Positions 49,152 to 57,928 of a stretch of DNA of 64,000 bases are shown piece by piece. Under the pieces are notes generated by a model. The model was not told the origin of the DNA, ran no database searches, and worked only from the letters and a program-made list of their open reading frames with translations. A program made the translations under genes and the position numbers. Every line of letters starts with the position of its first letter. The stretch's first letter is position 1. The DNA is from Coprinus comatus (Eukaryota; Basidiomycota; Agaricomycetes; Agaricales; Agaricaceae): assembly GCA_034638255.1 (NCBI GenBank), contig JAWPGT010000039.1:140048-204047 (forward strand), read 5' to 3'.

Positions 49152-49269
49152 AGTGACAATTTGAGAATTGCAACCCCATAACCACCCCATAACCCTTTTT
49201 AAGTGGATATAAAAGGGCCTATAATCTGACTCGTGTGGTTCTCACAGCAATACATTTGATTATTGTTAC

Positions 49270-49904
49270 TGTTACGAGTCCACCCAAACCACCGGCCCGT
49301 ACCACCACCACCGAGGAAGACTTGTTCGCCATCTTCCCCGAACTCATTCCCAATGACGACACCATGGACGACTCCGCTTGACATACCATTCCCCGGTGAC
49401 ATCACAGTGACATCACTATGACATCGTTATGACCTAACGTCGAACTAAGTATGAGACTCCACTTATGCTTAGAAGTATACATTTCCCCAGCTCCAGTATT
49501 AGTTATCTGTTTCGTCATTTTACTCCTGTTGACTAATCTTTCATTGTATATGGAGTAAATAGTCCCCGACCCCGATGTCTCACCTACTCCTGTTGACAGT
49601 TCTAGCATTGTGTATGGAGTAGATTATAAAGCGATGACGAGTATTAGGTTATAATTAGTTAGTAGCTATTATTAGGTACATCCCTAGAATAGTATAAATA
49701 CTCGATGTAGTAGACGATTAAAGCCTCAAGCTTTAATCTCTTCTGTTGTAGCCCTTATACATCTCTGTCTCCATACCTCTCGGTCACTAGGTTGAAAGGC
49801 CTTGAGATTGCAGCAGAGTGTTTATTGATCGCACGTTCCTACACGACTGCACTCTAGCGTTTAAGTTCCAGGAGTGTTCAGCTTAACGGTTCGTGGTCAT
49901 AACA
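49270..49904 (+). repeat. 5' LTR of gypsy C
   Basis: 635 bp, tgttacgag to gtcataaca (inverted termini tgtta/taaca). TATA-like tataaata at 49693-49700. The first 112 bp also encode the C-terminus of the accessory ORF in the 3' copy. Confidence 0.95.
49693..49740 (+). promoter_or_regulatory. Predicted gypsy C promoter and RNA 5' hairpin
   Basis: TATA-like tataaata (49693-49700) followed by a perfect 9-bp inverted repeat gattaaagc-ctcaa-gctttaatc (49716-49738). The 12 nt aagctttaatct (49728-49739), about 35 nt after the TATA, match the primer site in reverse complement, so the RNA probably starts near 49728. The same block is at 57323-57370 in the 3' LTR. Confidence 0.6.
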
Positions 49905-49906
49905 TT

Positions 49907-49918
49907 AGATTAAAGCTT
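49907..49918 (+). promoter_or_regulatory. Putative self-priming primer-binding site, gypsy C
   Basis: agattaaagctt, starting 2 nt after the 5' LTR, is the exact reverse complement of 49728-49739 in the LTR. Same spacing as in gypsy A. No match to a tRNA 3' end ending in TGG-type primer sequence is apparent at this position. Confidence 0.65.
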
Positions 49919-50267
49919 CCCTTTCACTGGACCGGTAGGGTTATCCGGTCTCTCCCCCTTGGAACCGAACGGAGGATTGTCGAAACCCGGCAGTCAATCG
50001 ATTCCCGTCATCTTGGAACTTGAAACGGCGTTACTTGTTCTGGTCTAACCGGTACCTCTTAGTGGTATACTGGTAGTCGTTATACCCGCTAATCCCTGGT
50101 ATAACGCGTCGCAGCTCACAAAGTGATACTCCTTCGCCGGAGCAAAGTGGGAAGTCTAGGTGTTTGAAATCCTAGCCAACCGGACCGCGGTGGGTTTGTA
50201 CATCGCTGAAATCTACGCATTTAGTAAGTCGTAGTCAGGCCCCTTTAATTAGGACCCCCTGGCCGTC

Positions 50268-50374
50268 AAGCTCTAAGCGAGCGCAAGCTGTTAAGTCAGT
50301 AAAAGCTCTAAGCGAGCACCCAAGCTGTTAGTCAGTAAAAGCTCTAAGCGAGCATCATCAAGCTGTTAGACAGC
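50268..50374 (+). repeat. Three tandem repeats in the gypsy C leader
   Basis: Three copies of a unit of about 36 bp: agctctaagcgagc, a short variable spacer, then aagctgtta and gtcagtaaa. They lie in the untranslated leader between the LTR and gag. A role in packaging or translation is possible but not shown. Confidence 0.7.
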
Positions 50375-50976
50375 AGTTCTCCCTTTTCCATTCCCAATCC
50401 ATTCCTTACACCCCCACACTCCTTTATAAAAACCTCTACCAATTCTTGGGCAACCACCAACTCTGAACCATCATTTCACGACAACGAAGAACCAGTCAAA
50501 CATCAGTTCCTAAACCGGAATTTGATAGGACACAACTTCAACGAAGCAGATCTCGCTACCGAGAAACCCCTTCCACCGAACCCTTCCCAGTTCACATCCC
50601 CGGACCGATCCAAGCCTCTACCTCACAAGACTCTGGACGCTCCACCTCGTCATTTTATACACAACCACCAGTACCTCCCCAATCTCAGCTTTTCGGAGAA
50701 CCTAGTCCTATACAACGACAAGGTTCGCAATCTAGCGAAACTTCAAAACGGCAATACAGAGAGAAACAACAACAATCTTCATCTGAAGAAGACTCAGACG
50801 ACGACGACCCCCCGCCAATCCCTCCTCGAAGACCTAGAGTTACTATCCCGTCTCGAGTCCATACACCAATCACAACTCCCGCCAACCCAACAACTCCACA
50901 CACTCCGTCATTACCCCCGGCTCCACCAAATCCCTCCACACCTACTACCAACAGCTCGTCAAGCTCAAATCCAACG

Positions 50977-52137
50977 ATGCCCTCCACAACTACAGTCCCA
51001 GCACTCAAACTCCCAGTTCCCCCACCATTCGCTGGAGACACAGCATCCTACGGTCATTGGAAACAACGACTTGGAATCTACTATGCAGCAGATCAAGCCC
51101 GATTCCATGACAGCGAAACAAAGATCCTATACACTCTTTCCCTTATGGTTGGACCGGCAGCCACATGGGCACATGCCTTCACAGAAAGCAAATACGACGA
51201 CAAGAATTCAACCTACAACTTCGGAACCTTCACAGCATTCAACAAAGCCTTGGACACAAGCTTCCGCTCATCCACCCATGTCTCAGATGCCATGGCCCGG
51301 ATTACCAAGTTTAAACAAGGAATGCGCAACGTACACGAGTACATCGCAGAATTCGAATCCCTCGCACTTGAAGCACAAATCACACAGGACACACTCAAAA
51401 TCCATCTCTTCAAAATGGGTCTTGAACCCACAATTGGAATGTATGCCATCAGAGCCATGCCAGCCGATACCTATGAAGCATGGAAAGGCGCTGCCCGCGC
51501 AGCCAGCCACATACTTCAGTCTGAACGAGACTATCGTCAGACACACTATCCCCAAAGGAACCCTCAAATACGTCAAAACCCTCGCTATCGCCAGACTCAA
51601 AACTTTCGTCAACCGCAGTCTATCCCGCGTTACATTCAACCACCCGTGGTCGCAAAAGACCCGTACGCCATGGATGTCGACTACATCGAAGAGGCAATCA
51701 ATAACCTTCGCCTCAACGGTGAAGAGGAACTCTGTAACATACACGATGAACAGGAGGACTTTGAAGAAGAAGCCCCTCAGCCACCTCAAATTGATCCCGG
51801 AGAAATCCTTAATCAATTCATCGACAGAGTCTTCACAAGCGAACAAAAAGAATTATTCAGAGATCGACTCTGTTTCCTCTGCAAGAAACCAGGCCATTTC
51901 GCCAACCGATGCCCAGCTCGACGAACTGGCCCATCACCTAATCGCCCGAGGTCAATCCCTCGCCAGGCGTACAACCAGAGGAAGGCCCCAACCAAAAATC
52001 GAAACCCCCATCTACGACGCCAGATCAACAACCTCATTGAAACCGCCCCTGAAGAAGAAGTAGCAGACGTCTACGATTACTTCTCCCAAGATAACATGAA
52101 CGACGATTTCAACAGCGAAATCAAGGATTTTGCTTAA
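50977..52137 (+). CDS. Gypsy C gag
   Basis: From the ATG at 50977 the ORF is 386 aa: PVPPPFAGDTASYGHWK start of the capsid-like core, YIAEFESLALEAQI mid-core, and zinc knuckle CFLCKKPGHFANRC near residues 305-320. The same frame is open upstream to a stop at 50464 with gag-like sequence (SR-rich, then SSSEEDSDDDDPPPIPP) but no ATG, so the true start may be a near-cognate codon near 50470 or a lost ATG. It ends KDFA-TAA at 52135. Gag assembles the particle and binds RNA. A second frame (50522-52063, 513 codons) is also open across it; C-rich third positions may explain that. Confidence 0.85.
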   Translation: MPSTTTVPALKLPVPPPFAGDTASYGHWKQRLGIYYAADQARFHDSETKILYTLSLMVGPAATWAHAFTESKYDDKNSTYNFGTFTAFNKALDTSFRSSTHVSDAMARITKFKQGMRNVHEYIAEFESLALEAQITQDTLKIHLFKMGLEPTIGMYAIRAMPADTYEAWKGAARAASHILQSERDYRQTHYPQRNPQIRQNPRYRQTQNFRQPQSIPRYIQPPVVAKDPYAMDVDYIEEAINNLRLNGEEELCNIHDEQEDFEEEAPQPPQIDPGEILNQFIDRVFTSEQKELFRDRLCFLCKKPGHFANRCPARRTGPSPNRPRSIPRQAYNQRKAPTKNRNPHLRRQINNLIETAPEEEVADVYDYFSQDNMNDDFNSEIKDFA

Positions 52138-52172
52138 AGAGATTAGCCACCACGTCTAATTCTCTTCCATCT

Positions 52173-55100
52173 GTGTCTACTGCCCCATCTACATCATCAC
52201 ATTCTATTCCTCTTCCACTCAACGCTGTACAACTCGGAGGAAATGGATCCAACTCTATCTACACCCCCACACAAACTTCCAGTGCAGTAGCCAACTCAGA
52301 AACCGTGGATATCCTCGCCCTCATCGACTCAGGAGCAGGAGGAAATTTCATTGACCCAGCTTTGGTAAAACAACACCAATGGCCTGTCAAGAAACTCTTA
52401 AAACCCATTACTGCTTACAATGCAGATGGTACCAAAAATGGTGTTTGTTCATTCTATTCCCCATTGAACTGTACAGTTAATGGTCGACAAACAACCATCG
52501 AAGCCAAAATAATCAGTCTCGGAAAACCTAGAATCATTTTAGGATTCCCCTGGTTACAGGAAAATAATCCAGACATCAATTGGTCTGACAGATTACTCAA
52601 ATGGAGAGAAGAAGAATCAAGCGACGAGATATACCTTGATCTAATTCAAACCATTACAAATGATGACACACAACTGAACAAAATCTGCCTCGACGAGGAA
52701 GACTCAATTGAAATCAACGTCAAAACATCATCCTCTAACACCATTGCTCAGCAATTTGGTGACAAGAAACAAGACGACCCTAAGAAAGTCGTTCCTAAAG
52801 AGTTCGCCGAATTCTACAAACTCTTTGACAAGAAAGCATCAGAACGCTTTCCTCAAACCCGACCTTGGGATCATAAAATTGAACTCGAAGATTCATTCGA
52901 AGCTCGTTCAATTAAACCATATCGGTTATCACCTCTAGAAGAGAAGGAACTCGACACCTTCTTAAAAGAGAATCTTGAAAAAGGTTACATTCGACCTTCA
53001 AAGTCACCTATGGCCTCCCCTTTCTTCTTTGTAGGAAAGAAAGATGGAAAACTACGGCCCTGTCAAGATTACAGATATCTAAATCAACACACTATCAAAA
53101 ACGCATATCCCATTCCCCTCATCTCATCAATACTCGACAAATTGAGAGATTCGAAATGGTTCACAAAACTTGATGTTCGTCTAGGATATAACAATATCCG
53201 CATAAAAGATGGAGATCAATGGAAAGGAGCCTTTAAAACAACTAAAGGACTTTTCGAACCCACAGTCATGTTCTTTGGAATGTGCAACTCGCCAGCTACC
53301 TTCCAAGCAATGAGGACTCATTGTTTAGAAAGCTGATAGATGATGGAGAAGTCATTGTCTATATGGATGATATCCTCATTCATGCCAAAACTAAAGAGGA
53401 ACTTCGCCGTATCACTAAAGAAGTACTACGAATCCTCCTAAAGAATGATCTATTTCTCAAAACAGAGAAATGCGAATTCGAAAAAACAACACCTCGAGTA
53501 TCTCGGTGTAATCATCACTCCCAACAACGTCGCCATGGACCCCGCAAAATTACAAGGCATCCAACAATGGCCCGTACCCAAATCAGTACGAGACGTTCGC
53601 AAGTTCATTGGATTTTGCAACTTCTACCGCAAATTCATTCGAAACTACTCCGACCTCGCACATCCGCTTAACGCTCTTATGTCTAATACTAAAGTATTCG
53701 ATTGGACATCCGAATGCCAGTCTTCATTCGAAGATCTGAAAGCGCGATTTCTCACACAGCCCATCCTCACAGTTGCCGATCAAACTAAACCGTTTGAAAT
53801 AGAATGCGATGCATCTCTATACGCAACAGGAGCTGTCCTACTACAACGAGACACCAATGGAGTCAAACACCCAGTTGCTTATCACAGCCGAAGTTTCAAT
53901 CCCGCCGAACGAAACTATCATTGCTCAGAGCAAGAATTTCTCGCAATAATTCGAGCACTCACAGAGTGGAGACACTACTTCGAAGGATCACCACACAAAA
54001 CTATTGTCTGGTCCGATCACGAAAACCTCAAACGTTGGAAAAACCCTCAAGATCTCAACCGACGACAAGCACGATGGACAGCGTATATGCAAAGATTCAA
54101 CATCGAAATCCGACATATTCCCGGCAAGAAAAATGGTCCCGCTGATCATCTATCCCGAAGACCTGATCACGTACCTATCGGAGACGATAATCATGACGTA
54201 ACTGCACTACCCCCGTCATTATTCTCCACAGACTTACAAGAAACGTCACTCTGCATTATTGATGACCTCATCGGTCAGAAAATAAAAGACGTCACTCAGC
54301 AACGGTCTTCATCTATTCCTGAAACATACGTCATCGATGACGATGGTTTCCTCCGCTACCAGAATAAGATTGTCATCCCGGATGATCTTCTTCTTAGACG
54401 ATCCCTCTTACAAAGAGTACACGACCATATCACCGCTGGACATCCAGGAATTACAGAAACTTTACGAAAACTAAAGCAATACTGTTACTGGCCCGGTATG
54501 AACTCGTTCGTACACAACTACGTTCAAGGTTGTGGAACTTGTCAACAATACAAGATTAACCGCCACCCACTCAAAGCACCCTTACAACCCATAAAAGGAC
54601 CTGCTTCCATCCGTCCATTCACCCAAATCTCCATGGATATGATAACGGATCTACCTCCAGACGGCCCCTATGACTCTATATTGTCCATAGTGGACCATGG
54701 ACTTACAAAGGGGATATTAATTATTCCTACTGCGAAAACAGCCACAGCCGATGACATAGCCGAGCTATTGATAGAACGGTTATTCGCCAAATTCGGAACT
54801 CCCGAAAAGGTTATCTCAGATCGAGGACCCCAATTCATCGCTAAGTCAATGCAAGAATTCTATTCAAAACTAAATATAGAACCCGCATACTCGACCGCCT
54901 ATCACCCTCAATCCGACGGATCAACCGAAAGATTCAATCAAGAGATCGAACTATTCTTATCCATCTATTGCTCTGCAAACCCCAACTCCTGGGCACGAGC
55001 ACTGCCTATCCTCGAATTTACACACAATTCCCGCACCCATGCTGGTCGCACTCAAACCCCATTCGAACTAATGTATGGCTATGCACCAAAAACATTCCAT

Positions 55101-55664
55101 ACTACGGAAGAACCCTCAAACATCCCATCTATCTCATCCCGATTTGAATACCTCAAGCAAACAAGAGAACAAGCTCAAGAAGCTCATGAACATATGCGTC
55201 AACTTATGGCCGCTCGATCGAACAGACCATTACCAACCCTAGAACCAGGACAACGGGTCTGGCTCGATAACAGAAACCTCCAAATCAAATACAAATCGAA
55301 GAAGATGGCACAGCGCCGAGAAGGCCCCTTCAAAATTCTACGCAAAATAGGAACAACCACCTATGAGCTAGAGTTACCAATGACGTGGAGGATCCACAAC
55401 AAATTCCATATCCAACTCCTCACTCCTGTCAAAGAGAATGACGTATATGGCAAAATGTTTACAGCACCACCTCCAGACATCGTAAATGGAGAAGAAGAAT
55501 ACGAAGTCGAAAATATCCTGAACCACCGAGGAACCCCGAGGACAAGACGGTATCTTGTTCATTGGAAAGGATACTCTTCTACGGAAGATTCTTGGGAGCC
55601 TGAATCGAATCTTACCAATTCAGGAGCAATCCTAAAAAGTTATAAAGAGAGACACGGACTCTGA
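52173..55664 (+). CDS. Gypsy C pol (two one-base frameshifts)
   Basis: The pol frame is -1 relative to gag and overlaps its end (open from 52095); 52173 is only a nominal GTG start. Protease ALIDSGAGGNFID (52326); RT with KLDVRLGYNNIRI and intact YMDD (about 53360); RNase H (ECDASLYATGAVLLQ, NYHCSEQEFLAIIRAL); integrase zinc region (HDHITAGHPG ... CGTCQQYK) and D,D,E motifs (MDMITDLPP near 54634, SDRGPQF near 54820, STERFNQE near 54927); chromodomain (EEEYEVENILNH, HWKGYSSTEDSWEP; 55490-55640). The frame breaks at about 53312 (one base lost) and about 53490 (one A gained in a run of six). Otherwise it reads as a working polyprotein. Confidence 0.9.
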
Positions 55665-55681
55665 CCAAAATCCCCAGTTCA

Positions 55682-56860
55682 ATGCTCTACTCTCCTCCCA
55701 ATACACCCATCACTACTATCACCAATGCCCCCTCCACCGTACTCCCAACCCAAACCTTGGCTCCTGCCAATGGTTCCACCACACGCATCCCTCTCCCGTA
55801 TTCCCCTGACACTCAGCTTGTTCGATTCCGACTATCATGCGAAACATACATCGCTGACCTCGAATCCGTTCATCGAAACAACTCTGAACGCCGCACACTC
55901 CTTCACACCCTTCGGGAAGACCTATCTGCTTACTTTCCTCAAAGAGCTAAGGAACTGTACCTTTGGGACACCTTGGCCCACACTTGTCAAAAACTCCAAT
56001 CGAATGGTTTTTCACAACCAGAGCATGCTAGCCTCCACCAGCTTTTCCAGGATCTTGACAGATCCCGAAATTCAAGACCTTCGCTCTTCAGCGTTAGTTT
56101 TGGACCACGATATGTTAGCACTAGCAACCTTGAGACTCGAAGGGACGGAATCCTTTCTAGAGACTCGGAAGCAACTCACACCACTCCTCAGGAACCACTA
56201 CATGCTCGAACAATGGGCCCGGAACCTGACCACTCAGGAAAGCTACTACCTGACCAACCTACTATCCCACCAAACGTTCCCAGCCAATGTCCCCAGACCC
56301 CATACATGCCACCAATTAAATCCACACAGCGTCGGTGCCCTGCATGTAACGGACATAACCACTTCCTACCACATTGCGAAAGTTACTTCTGCAACCACTG
56401 TAAGCAAACTGCTCCAGGCCACTATGCCAAGCATTGCTCCCGCAACAAGTACAAAGGCCTCCCTTCCAACACCATCCCGACCTCCGTTATTGAGGAGCAC
56501 TACATCCAAAACCCTAAACTCCGCCCTGCCGATAAAACGGACAGTAACATTCTACAAGGAGATAGGACACTTTTACAACAGCAACCGACACAACGACCAA
56601 TCAATCGAGGGACAACGCGTCCTAGCATTCATGAACCACCAGAGATACGCCGCTCACGATCGACAGGACCCCGTACCCCGATTCCGACTGGATCTCGCAG
56701 TAAAAGACATCATCGATGCCATTCCCACTCTCGCCAAGCACGCCGCCGCTCACGCCAGAGTACTGGATCAAATCAAGAAGACTTTGGACGAGACTTTGGA
56801 GAAGACTACGACCCCCTCGCCGAGGCCAACATCACTGGCTCCCCTTGCAGAGACCTCTGA
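55682..56860 (+). CDS. Gypsy C accessory ORF a, 392 aa, Cys/His knuckle protein
   Basis: ATG 17 nt after the pol stop. Pro/Thr-rich N-terminus, a helical, charged segment (residues about 55-120, with RRTLLHTLREDL, AKELYLWDTLAHTCQKL), then a double Cys/His knuckle at residues about 218-250: CPACNGHNH, PHCESYFCNHCKQ, GHYAKHC. A basic Arg/His/Ser-rich part follows and the end is GEDYDPLAEANITGSP. The knuckle, YLW-T...LQ block and GEDYxPxAEANI end recur in the diverged C' element, which argues for a real protein. Probable nucleic-acid binding, by the knuckle only. It overlaps ORF b in another frame for nearly its whole length. No known family recognised. Confidence 0.65.
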   Translation: MLYSPPNTPITTITNAPSTVLPTQTLAPANGSTTRIPLPYSPDTQLVRFRLSCETYIADLESVHRNNSERRTLLHTLREDLSAYFPQRAKELYLWDTLAHTCQKLQSNGFSQPEHASLHQLFQDLDRSRNSRPSLFSVSFGPRYVSTSNLETRRDGILSRDSEATHTTPQEPLHARTMGPEPDHSGKLLPDQPTIPPNVPSQCPQTPYMPPIKSTQRRCPACNGHNHFLPHCESYFCNHCKQTAPGHYAKHCSRNKYKGLPSNTIPTSVIEEHYIQNPKLRPADKTDSNILQGDRTLLQQQPTQRPINRGTTRPSIHEPPEIRRSRSTGPRTPIPTGSRSKRHHRCHSHSRQARRRSRQSTGSNQEDFGRDFGEDYDPLAEANITGSPCRDL

Positions 56861-57011
56861 AGTTGAGAATGAGGACATTCCCCTTAAGGAAGGAAGTAAT
56901 GTTACGAGTCCACCCAAACCACCGGCCCGTACCACCACCACCGAGGAAGACTTGTTCGCCATCTTCCCCGAACTCATTCCCAATGATGACACCATGGACG
57001 ACTCCGCTTGA
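55725..57011 (+). CDS. Gypsy C accessory ORF b, 428 aa, reads into the 3' LTR
   Basis: Starts MPPPPYSQPKPW, in the +1 frame relative to ORF a. Blocks shared with the diverged C' copy: SLTSNPFIETTLNAAHSFT, LDHDMLALATLRLEGTESF, RVLAFMNHQRY, VKDIIDAIPTLAKHAAAH. The last 37 codons lie in the LTR (SPPKPPARTTTTEEDLFAIF, ending DDTMDDSA then TGA at 57009-57011). This part is also open in the LTR at 38818. No known domain. Alternative: it is open only because of composition, but the conserved blocks in AT-rich C' speak against that. Confidence 0.6.
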   Translation: MPPPPYSQPKPWLLPMVPPHASLSRIPLTLSLFDSDYHAKHTSLTSNPFIETTLNAAHSFTPFGKTYLLTFLKELRNCTFGTPWPTLVKNSNRMVFHNQSMLASTSFSRILTDPEIQDLRSSALVLDHDMLALATLRLEGTESFLETRKQLTPLLRNHYMLEQWARNLTTQESYYLTNLLSHQTFPANVPRPHTCHQLNPHSVGALHVTDITTSYHIAKVTSATTVSKLLQATMPSIAPATSTKASLPTPSRPPLLRSTTSKTLNSALPIKRTVTFYKEIGHFYNSNRHNDQSIEGQRVLAFMNHQRYAAHDRQDPVPRFRLDLAVKDIIDAIPTLAKHAAAHARVLDQIKKTLDETLEKTTTPSPRPTSLAPLAETSEVENEDIPLKEGSNVTSPPKPPARTTTTEEDLFAIFPELIPNDDTMDDSA

Positions 57012-57534
57012 CATACCATTCCCCGGTGACATCACAGTGACATCACTATGACATCGTCATGACCTAACGTCGAACTAAGTATGAGACTCCACTTATGCTT
57101 AGAAGTATACATTTCCCCAGCTCCAGTATTAGTTATCTGTTTCGTCATTTTACTCCTGTTGACTAATCTTTCATTGTATATGGAGTAAATAGTCCCCGAC
57201 CCCGATGTCTCACCTACTCCTGTTGACAGTTCTAGCATTGTGTATGGAGTAGATTATAAAGCGATGACGAGTATTAGGTTATAATTAGTTAGTAGCTATT
57301 ATTAGGTACATCCCTAGAATAGTATAAATACTCGATGTAGTAGACGATTAAAGCCTCAAGCTTTAATCTCTTCTGTTGTAGCCCTTATACATCTCTGTCT
57401 CCATACCTCTCGGTCACTAGGTTGAAAGGCCTTGAGATTGCAGCAGAGTGTTTATTGATCGCACGTTCCTACACGACTGCACTCTAGCGTTTAAGTTCCA
57501 GGAGTGTTCAGCTTAACGGTTCGTGGTCATAACA
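56900..57534 (+). repeat. 3' LTR of gypsy C
   Basis: 635 bp, preceded by the purine tract aaggaaggaagtaa and followed by target duplication gttac. Carries the end of accessory ORF b. Confidence 0.95.
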
Positions 57535-57928
57535 GTTACCAGGAATTCTGCGCGAGTCGCCACCATCTGACTCGCGTTGTTCTTGCAGTGAGATACTTGA
57601 TTACTGTTGCCATGGATTCTACGCGAGTCATCCCAGTTGGACTCGCGCTGTATCTTAGTGGTACACACTGTCTCAATTTCCACTTGGGACCAGTATAGTC
57701 TCTTGTTAGTAGGGATTAACAGACAATTGCTAGAAAGAGGTCTTTCTGAAGGTTTGTCAGCTATAATCCCTTGTTTAACCCACATTTTGGATGAAAAGGG
57801 CCTTCTGACCATGGTCTAATGTTCAGCAATATAGTCAAATGGATGGTTCATTGAATCATTACATCAATCTTGACAAAATATATGTAGAAGTACCGTAAGT
57901 TCCTGTGACTCTAGATGTCGGGTTTCAA
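57535..57928. other. Gene-free stretch with two matching hairpins
   Basis: Two perfect 8-bp hairpins with the same stem, cgcgagtc/gactcgcg, and 10-nt loops lie at 57551-57576 and 57622-57647, 71 bp apart, in a tandem duplication of about 70 bp. A third, damaged unit lies just left of gypsy C (about 49225-49269), so gypsy C inserted into the array. No gene recognised; a 70-codon ORF at 57607 has no family features. Confidence 0.6.

Larger units (their letters stand above)
49270..57534 (+). mobile_element. Ty3/gypsy element C, complete and young
   Basis: 8,265 bp between target duplications gttac (49265-49269 and 57535-57539). LTRs are both 635 bp and by my reading differ at two positions (C/T near 49357/56987 and T/C near 49427/57057), so the insertion is recent. 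Contains gag, pol with all catalytic residues, and two overlapping ORFs downstream of pol. Only two one-base indels in RT spoil pol. Third codon positions are C-rich and CGA codons are intact, unlike the older elements. Confidence 0.95.
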
